NCBI GenBank assembly: GCA_902797785.1
Contig: CADBUD010000377.1
Location: 1 to 8,866 of the forward strand
Length of the DNA stretch: 8,866 nucleotides
Direction: 5' to 3'
Source: an uncultured Lachnospiraceae bacterium
GTDB lineage: Bacteria > Bacillota > Clostridia > Lachnospirales > Lachnospiraceae
Positions 1 to 5,139 of the stretch are shown here, one piece after another. A program made the position numbers and the translations under genes. Position 1 is the stretch's first letter. Each line of letters starts with the position of its first letter. A model generated the notes under the pieces. It saw only the letters and a program-made list of their open reading frames with translations, made no database searches and had not been told where the DNA came from.

Positions 1-24
1 AAATCCGAGGCAATGGGCGCGAGG

Positions 25-65
25 TGATGCAGAATGCATCATCTCTGTGCATTTTGTAACAGAGA
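25..65. repeat. Two small hairpins downstream of the PHP gene
   Basis: The stretch left of the PHP gene holds two short inverted repeats. TGATGC at 25-30 pairs with GCATCA at 36-41, and TCTCTGT at 42-48 pairs with ACAGAGA at 59-65. Neither is followed by a T-run on either strand, so a terminator is not supported. They look like part of the intergenic repeat material also seen elsewhere in the window. I see no gene in bases 1-87. Confidence 0.35.
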
Positions 66-82
66 AGCCGAAAGGGTGAACT

Positions 83-97
83 GTTACCTATTCACAG
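83..97 (+). repeat. Short interspersed motif, copy 1
   Basis: GTTACCTATTCACAG matches the motif GTTACTATTCACAG seen at 975 and 6708, with one extra C. It overlaps the last codons and the TAG stop of the minus-strand PHP gene, so the repeat supplies the end of that protein (Asp-Cys-Glu-stop). GTGAA at 76-80 and TTCAC at 91-95 form a weak inverted repeat around it. Confidence 0.45.
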
Positions 98-936
98 TCT
101 AACGTTTTTTTCAGCTGTTCCAGCAGTTCATAAGGAATTTTTAGATTTCCGACCCCACTTCCAAGGGAAAGATCGGGTTTGTTAGCGCCATGAAAATCAG
201 AGCCTCCAGTGATTAAAAGCTCTTTTTTTCTGGCGAGCCGCCGCATATTTCCTTCATCAAATCCGGTATTTCGGGAATAGATTGCCTCAATTCCAATCAG
301 GCCATGCTCCTTTAACAAGTCTACGAGCGTTTCCAGCTCTTGTTCGGAAAGGGAGTATAGTAAAGGGTGTGCCAGAACAGGGATGGCATGGTGTTTTTTC
401 AGAAAGAGGACAGCATCCATAGGGGAAAGACGACTGCGAGGGACAAAACAAGGGCATCCGTTTCCAATATATTTTGAAAATGCATCGGAAATAGAAGAAA
501 TATATCCGTGCTGCTTCATGACACGGGCAAAGTGCGCTCTTGTAATGACGGCGTCTCCGGCCTCTGCCTTGATTTCTTCCAGAGAGAGAGAAAAACCAAA
601 GGCATTTAATTTTTCCACCATTTTTTGATTTCGTTTTTCCCGGCTTTCCCGAAATTTTGCTAATTCCACGCAAAAGGATTCTTCACAGTAGTCGGGATAG
701 TAGCCCAAAATATGAATGTCATGGTTGCGATAGGTCGTAGAAAGCTCAATTCCCGGAACGACTTCGATTCCCAGTTCTTTTCCGGCGGAAAGGGCTTCGT
801 CTACGCCATCTGTTGTGTCATGATCCGTCAGGGCAAAGGCGGTAAGATGATTTTTTTGAGCTAAAAGTACAAGCTCCTTTGGGGTCAGAGTTCCATCGGA
901 TTTGGTAGAATGGACATGCAGATCAATGAGGTTCAA
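88..936 (-). CDS. PHP-domain metal-dependent phosphoesterase (TrpH/YciV-like)
   Basis: This 282-residue protein belongs to the PHP family close to E. coli YciV/TrpH (RNase AM), a cytoplasmic metal-dependent phosphoesterase that acts on 3',5'-bisphosphonucleotides and short RNA 5' ends. The family's metal-binding set is visible: His7 and His9 (DLHVHS), Asp14, Asp38-His39-Asp40 (LTDHD), Glu64 (PGIELS), His75, His135 (TRAHFAR), His190 (LAHP), and Asp247 and His249 (GGSDFHG). Length and domain order fit a complete, active enzyme. The start is TTG at 934-936: reading the minus strand, AAGGAG (945-950) lies 8 bases upstream and no ATG fits. The stop TAG lies inside a repeat copy. A promoter candidate at 1060-1088 would give a leader of about 115 bases. 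The exact substrate (pAp, RNA ends or another phosphoester) is inferred from the family only. Confidence 0.9.
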   Translation of the reverse strand: MNLIDLHVHSTKSDGTLTPKELVLLAQKNHLTAFALTDHDTTDGVDEALSAGKELGIEVVPGIELSTTYRNHDIHILGYYPDYCEESFCVELAKFRESREKRNQKMVEKLNAFGFSLSLEEIKAEAGDAVITRAHFARVMKQHGYISSISDAFSKYIGNGCPCFVPRSRLSPMDAVLFLKKHHAIPVLAHPLLYSLSEQELETLVDLLKEHGLIGIEAIYSRNTGFDEGNMRRLARKKELLITGGSDFHGANKPDLSLGSGVGNLKIPYELLEQLKKTLDCE

Positions 937-974
937 AAAATCAACTCCTTTTTATTTTTATTAGGATGTGGCGC

Positions 975-1004
975 GTTACTATTCACAGCCGATATCCCGC
1001 AAGG
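975..1004 (+). repeat. Interspersed repeat, copy 2, blocks 1 and 2
   Basis: GTTACTATTCACA at 975-987 and TCCCGCAAGG at 995-1004 both recur exactly at 6708-6720 and 6728-6737, with the same 20-base offset between block starts. The bases between the blocks differ in several positions. It lies in the transcribed leader of the minus-strand PHP gene. Confidence 0.7.
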
Positions 1005-1059
1005 TATTTTCAAGCGTGGAATGATCCGTTGAATTGCCTTTGGCGGAACAATCATTAAT

Positions 1060-1088
1060 AGTATAATCAGATTTTTAAAAACTGTAAA
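1060..1088 (-). promoter_or_regulatory. Promoter candidate for the PHP gene
   Basis: Read on the minus strand, TTTACA (1083-1088) is followed after 17 bases by TATACT (1060-1065). Each hexamer is one base from the sigma-A consensus. Transcription would begin near 1053 and run through the repeat copy at 975-1004 before reaching the TTG start. Confidence 0.5.
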
Positions 1089-1102
1089 GTATCAAAAATA
1101 TA

Positions 1103-1137
1103 CTCATGAACGAAATGGTCTGCCGTTTTTTCATGAG
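1103..1137 (+). repeat. Interspersed repeat, copy 2, block 3 (hairpin)
   Basis: CTCATGAACGAAA at 1103-1115 recurs exactly at 6848-6860. It lies 128 bases after block 1 here and 140 bases after it there. In this copy CTCATGAA (1103-1110) pairs with TTCATGAG (1130-1137), an 8-base dyad. It lies just upstream of the PHP promoter candidate. Confidence 0.5.
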
Positions 1138-1200
1138 TCGTGCCGGATTTTGGTCGCTGAAAGCGATATTTTCTTTACAAAATCTTTCATATTTACCATT

Positions 1201-1221
1201 ATGACGCAGTAAAGGCGTCAT
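1201..1221. repeat. Hairpin upstream of the patatin gene
   Basis: ATGACGC at 1201-1207 is a perfect inverted match to GCGTCAT at 1215-1221, with a 7-base loop. No T-run follows on either strand, so it is not a clear intrinsic terminator. It may belong to the degenerate repeat element that begins at 975. Confidence 0.4.
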
Positions 1222-1266
1222 GAAGAGGAAAGTAAGAAAGTGAAGCAGGGGGATACAGAAAAATGA

Positions 1267-1295
1267 TTGCCAAGCCGTCTTAAATTAGGTAAAAT
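1267..1295 (+). promoter_or_regulatory. Promoter candidate for the patatin-HAD unit
   Basis: TTGCCA at 1267-1272 is followed after 17 bases by TAAAAT at 1290-1295. That gives a start near 1302 and a leader of about 30 bases before the patatin ATG. The match is moderate but spacing and position are right. Confidence 0.45.
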
Positions 1296-1332
1296 AGGAT
1301 GGTATGAAAAAATGGAAGAGGTGAGAACCTGA

Positions 1333-2250
1333 ATGAAAACAGGATTAGTATTAGAAGGCGGCGGAATGAGAGGAATCTATACGGCAGGTGTATTAGACGT
1401 TTTGATGAAACATAAGATTTGGACGGATGGGGTGATCGGAGTATCTGCAGGAGCTTGTCATGGCGCAGGATATGTTTCGGGTCAGCGAGGCAGGAGCATC
1501 CGCTATACGGCAGGCTACAGCCGGGATTGGAGATTTATGAGCTTTCGTTCCCTTTTGCTGACAGGAAATGTAGTGGGGGAAAAGCTCAGCTATCATGATA
1601 TTCCGTATGAATTAGATCCGTTTGACTTCGAAGCGTTTTTTCAGTCGCCGATCAGAATGTACGCGGGAGCCACAGATCTGGAGACCGGAAAGGCAGTTTA
1701 TCTGGATTTGAAGCAGGACTATTTTGAAACAAAGAGAGAATGTGAGTGCAGGGGAGTTCCTTTTGAAGAGAAAGAAAAGCAAAGGGCAGAAAAGCTCTTT
1801 TTGGATATGATCCGCGCCAGTGCTTCTCTTCCGTTGGTCTCCAATGTGGTCGAAATCAAGGGAAAAAAGCTATTAGATGGGGGAACGGCAGACAGTATTC
1901 CGGTTCGTGAATTTCGGCGGATGGGATATCGGAAAAATATTGTGGTGCTGACACGACCGGAGGGGTACCAAAAAGAGCAGGACCGCACGATTCCGCTGAT
2001 GGCAGCCAAATACCGCAGATATCCGGAATATGTAAAAATGGCAGCCAGACGTCACATCAAATACAACAAGACCTTACATTATATCAAAGAACTGGAAAAA
2101 AGAGATGAGGTCTTTGTGCTCCGGCCCAGTGTAGCGTTGAATGTTTCACGGATGGAAAAGGATGAAGCGATGATTCGTTCCCAATATCAGCTGGGGATAG
2201 AGGATACCGAGAAAAGGCTTGAAAAATTGAAACAATGGATGGAAAAATGA
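1333..2250 (+). CDS. Patatin-like phospholipase family protein
   Basis: This 305-residue protein is a serine acyl-hydrolase of the patatin family, of the bacterial YjjU-like branch. Such proteins use a Ser-Asp dyad to hydrolyse lipid acyl esters. The oxyanion loop is at residues 8-14 (EGGGMRG), the nucleophile elbow GVSAG at 36-40 with Ser38, the helix RASASLP at 161-167, and the catalytic aspartate at Asp182 in DGG. No signal peptide or membrane segment is seen, so it is probably cytoplasmic or peripheral to the membrane. A charged stretch of about 25 residues (131-156, rich in Glu and Lys with Cys137 and Cys139) separates the substrate-fold strand from RASASLP and looks longer than usual. 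The ATG has GAGGTG (1318-1323) 9 bases upstream. The HAD gene follows 12 bases after the stop, so the two are probably co-transcribed. The lipid substrate is unknown. Confidence 0.87.
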   Translation: MKTGLVLEGGGMRGIYTAGVLDVLMKHKIWTDGVIGVSAGACHGAGYVSGQRGRSIRYTAGYSRDWRFMSFRSLLLTGNVVGEKLSYHDIPYELDPFDFEAFFQSPIRMYAGATDLETGKAVYLDLKQDYFETKRECECRGVPFEEKEKQRAEKLFLDMIRASASLPLVSNVVEIKGKKLLDGGTADSIPVREFRRMGYRKNIVVLTRPEGYQKEQDRTIPLMAAKYRRYPEYVKMAARRHIKYNKTLHYIKELEKRDEVFVLRPSVALNVSRMEKDEAMIRSQYQLGIEDTEKRLEKLKQWMEK

Positions 2251-2262
2251 GGAGAAACTACC

Positions 2263-2907
2263 ATGAAAAAAACAATAATTTTTGATATGGATGGAACTAT
2301 TATTGATACGGAGAAATATTTTCGGGTCATTTGGCCACAGGCAGTTGCCCATTTTGGATATCATATGACAGATGAGCAGTCATTAGAGCTTCGTTCTTTG
2401 GGAAGACCGTTTGCTATCGAGCATTTTAAAAAATTGTATGGATCGGAGTTTGACTATGAAATGGTACGTTCTTATCGAAAACAGCTGATGGAGGAAGCGC
2501 TCCAAAAAAATGGAATCGAACTGAAAGCAGGAGCCGTACCACTGTTAACCTATCTTAAGGAGAAGCATTACCGGACGGCAGTGGCGACCGCAAGTGACAT
2601 GGAGCGGACGAAACGATATTTGGGGCAGTTGGATCTTCTGCCGTATTTTGATGAATTGATTTCAGCTACAATGGTCAAGGAAGGGAAGCCCTCTCCGGAT
2701 GTATATCTCTATGCATGTGAGCAGCTGGGGGAGCGACCACAGGACTGTATTGCTGTGGAGGATTCTCCGAATGGAGTTCTCTCAGCCTATCGCGCGGGCT
2801 GCCGGGTAATTATGATTCCGGATCAGACTGAACCGGAGGAAGAGCTGAAAAAACTTTTATATGCAAGGCTGGATTCGCTTTCGGATATGATTCCAATGCT
2901 GCATTGA
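2263..2907 (+). CDS. HAD-superfamily hydrolase, beta-phosphoglucomutase/phosphatase type
   Basis: This 214-residue protein is a HAD subfamily IA enzyme with the small helical cap of the beta-phosphoglucomutase and sugar-phosphatase group. Motif I is DMDGT at residues 8-12, with Asp8 the nucleophile and Asp10 the acid/base. Motif II is Thr109 in ATASD. Motif III is Lys142 in the GKPSPD segment. Motif IV is Glu166-Asp167 (VEDSPNG), which binds magnesium. The cap lies at about 15-85. Such proteins dephosphorylate or isomerise small sugar phosphates, and the substrate cannot be read from sequence. The ribosome site AGGAG (2250-2254) overlaps the patatin stop codon and lies 8 bases before the ATG. 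This suggests translational coupling. A terminator follows 11 bases after the stop. Confidence 0.88.
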   Translation: MKKTIIFDMDGTIIDTEKYFRVIWPQAVAHFGYHMTDEQSLELRSLGRPFAIEHFKKLYGSEFDYEMVRSYRKQLMEEALQKNGIELKAGAVPLLTYLKEKHYRTAVATASDMERTKRYLGQLDLLPYFDELISATMVKEGKPSPDVYLYACEQLGERPQDCIAVEDSPNGVLSAYRAGCRVIMIPDQTEPEEELKKLLYARLDSLSDMIPMLH

Positions 2908-2918
2908 ACGATTAACGT

Positions 2919-2950
2919 AAAAAAGAGCTGCAGAAGATGCAGCTCTTTTT
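2919..2950. terminator. Bidirectional intrinsic terminator
   Basis: GAGCTGC at 2925-2931 pairs with GCAGCTC at 2939-2945 around a 7-base loop. The stem is flanked by an A-run on the left and a T-run on the right, so each strand sees a hairpin followed by U residues. It sits between two converging genes: the HAD gene ending at 2907 and the HPr-like gene ending at 2995. Confidence 0.88.
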
Positions 2951-2994
2951 ATTCTGATCCTATATAAAATGATGGGATGCGATATGAAAAAGCA

Positions 2995-3261
2995 TTAGGC
3001 AACCCCGACTTTGCAATTCAGGTAATCTGAAATTGCGTGAATGGCTTCCGACTCATCCGGACCATCTGCTTCTAAGACAACATTTGAGGACTCTGGAATT
3101 TGAAAAGACATAATTCCCATGATGCTCTTGGCATTAATTCGTTTTGTCTCATATGCTAAATGAATACTGCTGTCATATTTGCAGGCAATATGGATGAGCT
3201 CGGCATATGGATTGTCATAATGATTAAGAAAGTTTCCTACAGTAATTTCTTGTTTTAACAT
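2995..3261 (-). CDS. HPr-family protein lacking His15 (Crh-like)
   Basis: From the ATG at 3259-3261 this is an 88-residue protein, the normal HPr length. That start has AGGAG (3271-3275) 9 bases upstream. An in-frame ATG two codons earlier is only 3 bases from the site, and starts further up have none. Numbered this way it aligns with HPr without gaps: Ser46 in the segment KSIMG (45-49) is exactly placed, followed by IMSFQ and, near the C-terminus, an EADG-type strand. HPr is phosphorylated by PTS Enzyme I on His15, with Arg17 helping. Here position 15 is Tyr and 17 is Asn, with Pro18 kept and a His at 14. It therefore probably cannot carry PTS phosphate but could still be phosphorylated by HPr kinase on Ser46 and work with CcpA, as Bacillus Crh (Gln15) does. 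The gene stands alone, and no other PTS or kinase gene is in view. Confidence 0.8.
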   Translation of the reverse strand: MLKQEITVGNFLNHYDNPYAELIHIACKYDSSIHLAYETKRINAKSIMGIMSFQIPESSNVVLEADGPDESEAIHAISDYLNCKVGVA

Positions 3262-3309
3262 TTTCATCTGCTCCTTTTTTTTACTGTATTTCCTGTTTGA
3301 AAAATCACG

Positions 3310-3350
3310 GATATGCATTCCCCTATGGATAGCTCTCATATATGCATATC
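3310..3350. repeat. Inverted repeat in the leader of the HPr-like gene
   Basis: GATATGCAT at 3310-3318 is a perfect inverted match to ATGCATATC at 3342-3350, with 23 bases between. The right arm sits inside the 10-base palindrome ATATGCATAT (3340-3349). The repeat starts next to the expected transcription start of the minus-strand HPr-like gene, so it could be an operator or a leader hairpin. Confidence 0.45.
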
Positions 3351-3357
3351 AGAACCT

Positions 3358-3363
3358 ATTATA
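3358..3363 (-). promoter_or_regulatory. -10 element candidate for the HPr-like gene
   Basis: On the minus strand a perfect TATAAT lies at 3358-3363, about 95 bases upstream of the chosen start. The -35 position 17 bases further up reads TGGATT, a poor match. An activator or a short UP-like T-rich tract may be needed, or the promoter is weak. Confidence 0.4.
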
Positions 3364-3425
3364 AAACAAAGGAAAAGAAAAATCCACTGCTCTTTTTGGC
3401 GGAATCATGGGTACAAGGGGAGAAA

Positions 3426-3485
3426 ATGGAAAGAATTATACAGAATTATATGATACTATGTGAGGGGGAGGAAAAAGAGTTGTAG
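3426..3485 (+). CDS. Possible 19-residue small ORF
   Basis: An ATG at 3426 opens a 19-codon frame ending in TAG at 3483-3485, encoding MERIIQNYMILCEGEEKEL. A good ribosome site, AGGGG (3416-3420), lies 5 bases upstream. The N-terminal half is partly hydrophobic and the C-terminal half is acidic. No promoter is evident, no family is recognised, and such a short frame can arise by chance in purine-rich DNA. It is listed because the ribosome site is clear. Confidence 0.18.
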   Translation: MERIIQNYMILCEGEEKEL

Positions 3486-3575
3486 ATACTGCATAAAAAA
3501 AAGAAGAAAAAAAGGAATGGGTTGGTTAAAATAAATGTAGGAGAAAAAAACGAATAGGGATTTTTCTACACTTTT

Positions 3576-3589
3576 GTTATTATTCACAG
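3576..3589 (+). repeat. Short interspersed motif, copy 3
   Basis: GTTATTATTCACAG differs from copy 2 (975-988) at one base. Its inner nine bases, TTATTCACA (3580-3588), also fit the DnaA-box consensus TTATNCACA. The motif begins 37 bases before the -35 box of the gpx promoter. Copy 5 begins 38 bases before the recQ -35 box. Confidence 0.4.
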
Positions 3590-3612
3590 AAGGAAGATAG
3601 ATAAAAAAACAC

Positions 3613-3641
3613 TTGACATACACAATTTAATTTGATACAAT
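3613..3641 (+). promoter_or_regulatory. Sigma-A promoter of the gpx-ohrR operon
   Basis: A perfect -35 TTGACA at 3613-3618 is followed after exactly 17 bases by TACAAT at 3636-3641, one base from TATAAT. Transcription should begin near 3648, giving a leader of about 54 bases. The spacer and -10 are covered by the OhrR-type operator, so repressor binding would block RNA polymerase. Confidence 0.85.
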
Positions 3642-3650
3642 TAAATCACA
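3619..3650. promoter_or_regulatory. Putative OhrR operator
   Basis: The core dyad is ATTTAATT (3625-3632) and AATTAAAT (3639-3646), perfect 8-base arms around 6 bases. The right half TACAATTAAAT (3636-3646) matches the TACAATTAAATTGTA unit that I recall for Bacillus OhrR at ohrA. The left half, ACAATTTAATTTGA (3622-3635), is a looser copy. Two adjacent units overlap the -10 and spacer, a repressor position. The link to the OhrR-like protein encoded downstream is inferred. Confidence 0.72.
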
Positions 3651-3701
3651 AAAAACAAATGAGCAGAAAATAAAAATGAAAAATAGAAAAGGAGATAAAA
3701 A

Positions 3702-4247
3702 ATGAATGCATATGATTTTAAAGTAACAGCGCAGGATGGAACAGAGGTTTCCTTATCTGATTATCAGGGAAAGGTGTTATTGATTGTTAATACGGCGACC
3801 GGCTGTGGTTTTACTCCGCAGTATGATGCACTGCAGGATCTGTACGAGGAGTGTCAAAAGGATGGACTGGAGATTTTAGATTTTCCGTGTAATCAGTTCG
3901 GGAATCAGGCGCCGGGAGAGGACGAGGAGATACATTCCTTCTGTACGGGACGCTATGGCATCACCTTTCCACAGTTTTCCAAGATCGATGTTAATGGAGA
4001 AAATGCGATTCCTTTATATCAGTGGCTGACAGAGAACACTACATTTGAAGGGTTTGGAAAGTCACCGATGTCTTTGATGATGTCAGGTGTAGCAAAAAAG
4101 ATGGATAAGGATTATAAGAACAATGGAAAGATCAAATGGAATTTTACAAAATTTCTGATTGACCGTGAGGGAAATATTATTGGAAGATTTGAACCGACCG
4201 AAAACATGAAAGAAGTTTCACAAAAAGTAAAGGAGGCATTAGCATGA
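3702..4247 (+). CDS. Glutathione peroxidase-family (thioredoxin-type) peroxidase 1
   Basis: This 181-residue cytoplasmic peroxidase reduces hydrogen peroxide and organic hydroperoxides. The peroxidatic cysteine is Cys35 (GCGFTPQY), in place of the selenocysteine of animal enzymes. The rest of the catalytic tetrad is Gln69 (GNQAPG), Trp146 and Asn147 (KWNFTKF). Cys63 (FPCNQF) and Cys81 occupy the places of Cys64 and the resolving Cys82 of yeast Gpx3, so a thioredoxin-recycled two-cysteine cycle is likely rather than glutathione. The linker before KWNF is long, as in E. coli BtuE (about 183 residues), rather than the short 160-residue form. The ATG has AAGGAG (3689-3694) 7 bases upstream. It is first in the operon, and its TGA overlaps the next ATG (ATGA). 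It is paralogous to the fourth gene of the operon. Confidence 0.92.
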   Translation: MNAYDFKVTAQDGTEVSLSDYQGKVLLIVNTATGCGFTPQYDALQDLYEECQKDGLEILDFPCNQFGNQAPGEDEEIHSFCTGRYGITFPQFSKIDVNGENAIPLYQWLTENTTFEGFGKSPMSLMMSGVAKKMDKDYKNNGKIKWNFTKFLIDREGNIIGRFEPTENMKEVSQKVKEALA

Positions 4248-4525
4248 TTCATTACGATTATAAGACTCAAAATACCTGTTCTCAGCTGATCAGTCTGGAT
4301 ATTGATGGAGACGTGATTCGAAATGTACAGTTCCAGGGAGGATGCAATGGGAATTTAAAAGCCATTCCGATTTTGGTAGATGGATGGACTGTGGATCAGA
4401 TCGAGGAAAAGCTGTCCGGAATCTTATGCGGCAGGAGACCGACTTCCTGTGCGGATCAGCTGGCTAAGGCAGTCCGCGCGGCGTATGTCGAGGCAAAAAA
4501 ACAGACCGAGACAGTGACCGCCTAA
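4244..4525 (+). CDS. TSCPD-domain protein (TIGR03905-like)
   Basis: This 93-residue protein resembles the small TSCPD-domain family, named from a Thr-Ser-Cys-Pro-Asp motif and related to the C-terminal part of some class II ribonucleotide reductases. Here the motif reads TSCADQ (67-72), with Ala for Pro. Four cysteines (12, 34, 62 and 69, in TCSQ, GGCNGN and LCGRRPTSC) match a possible metal or redox site. The family has no firm function. Translation is coupled to gpx1: the ATG shares ATGA with its stop, and AGGAGG (4231-4236) lies 7 bases upstream. Its position between a peroxidase and an OhrR regulator suggests a role in thiol redox or metal handling under peroxide stress, but that is inference from context only. 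Confidence 0.82.
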   Translation: MIHYDYKTQNTCSQLISLDIDGDVIRNVQFQGGCNGNLKAIPILVDGWTVDQIEEKLSGILCGRRPTSCADQLAKAVRAAYVEAKKQTETVTA

Positions 4526-4650
4526 GGCAGAAAAATATAGTAAGGCATTCGTTTCCCCGCAGGATGAAAGAAAATTGAAAGATAAGAAGATTGTCGATCA
4601 GGAAGATGACAAGCACTGAGAAGATCGGCAATAAAGAAGAGGAATGAAAA
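4526..4650. other. Intra-operon gap before the regulator gene
   Basis: This 125-base gap is the largest in the operon. There is no promoter of quality and no terminator. A stop-free frame runs from 4518 to its TGA at 4617-4619 with a charged, protein-like composition (ending KKIVDQEDDKH), but it has no start codon with a ribosome site. It may be a gene remnant or simply AT/purine-rich chance. Confidence 0.3.
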
Positions 4651-5103
4651 GTGAGTGGTATGGAGAATAAATATGATGTGCTGAAACTGGAAAATCAGAT
4701 CTGTTTTCCCCTGTATGCATGTTCCAGAGAAATTATAAAACAGTATAAGCCGTTTTTGGATGAAATTGGCTTGACCTATACGCAGTATATTACCATGATG
4801 GTATTGTGGGAAAAGAAAACCATTAGTGTAAAAGAATTAGGAGAAAGCCTGTTCTTAGATTCCGGGACGTTGACTCCACTATTAAAAAAAATGGAATCAA
4901 AGCAGCTTCTGACCAGAGAGCGCTCCAAAGAGGATGAGCGGATTCTGATTGTGACGATTACGGAAAAAGGAGAAGAATTAAAAGAACAGGCAGTCTGCGT
5001 TCCGGAAAAAATGTCACAGTGTGTAAAGCTGAGCAGAGAGGAAGCGCTGCAGCTGTATCAGCTGTTGTATAAGCTGCTGCGGCAGGAGGATAAACCGGAA
5101 TAA
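4651..5103 (+). CDS. ohrR: MarR-family organic-peroxide sensor, OhrR-like
   Basis: This 150-residue winged-helix repressor resembles Bacillus OhrR closely across its length. The sensing cysteine is Cys18 (LENQIC), equal to OhrR Cys15. Tyr22, Tyr32 and Tyr43, equal to Tyr19, Tyr29 and Tyr40, are present. The recognition region LDSGTLTPLLKKME and the wing DERILIVTIT are also kept. In such proteins, oxidation of this cysteine releases DNA. Extra cysteines at 24, 116 and 124 could allow a two-cysteine disulfide mechanism as in Xanthomonas OhrR. Its likely target is the operator at 3619-3650, making the operon self-regulating. The start is GTG at 4651, 7 bases after AGAGGA (4638-4643). An ATG three codons on would align better with Bacillus numbering but is 16 bases from that site. 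It lies between two gpx genes, and no ohr gene is in view. Confidence 0.88.
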   Translation: MSGMENKYDVLKLENQICFPLYACSREIIKQYKPFLDEIGLTYTQYITMMVLWEKKTISVKELGESLFLDSGTLTPLLKKMESKQLLTRERSKEDERILIVTITEKGEELKEQAVCVPEKMSQCVKLSREEALQLYQLLYKLLRQEDKPE

Positions 5104-5139
5104 ACGAAAAATCAAAGAAAATATGAAAGGATGAAAAAA

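Larger units (their letters stand above)
937..1332. other. Intergenic region between PHP and patatin genes
   Basis: This 396-base stretch has no credible gene. It contains a minus-strand promoter candidate for the PHP gene, a plus-strand promoter candidate for the patatin gene, one copy of the interspersed repeat (975-1004) with its second conserved block (1103-1137), and further hairpins. One is TCGCT at 1154-1158 with AGCGA at 1162-1166, and another is at 1201-1221. The density of short dyads suggests a degenerate non-coding repeat element spanning roughly 975-1221. Confidence 0.6.
3364..3612. other. AT/purine-rich intergenic stretch before the gpx operon
   Basis: No gene of normal size is present. 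The plus strand is strongly purine-rich (roughly 3415-3560). It contains one tiny open frame at 3426-3485, described separately, and one copy of the short interspersed motif at 3576-3589. I see no terminator or RNA structure with a convincing stem. Confidence 0.5.

Noticed and set aside
287..673. Open frames opposite or out of phase with the PHP gene (also 383-628)
   Set aside because: They lie within the well-supported PHP coding region and show no family features or ribosome sites.
1034..1067. Plus-strand promoter TTGCCT ... TATAAT
   Set aside because: The spacer is 22 bases, too long for a sigma-A promoter. The same bases fit the minus-strand promoter better.
3262..3339. Longer 114-residue form of the HPr-like protein
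   Set aside because: The extra residues have no ribosome site and lie across the inverted repeat in the leader. The 88-residue form fits HPr numbering exactly.
3580..3588. DnaA box as sign of a replication origin
   Set aside because: It is a single match and a member of the interspersed motif family. There is no cluster of boxes and no dnaA or dnaN nearby.
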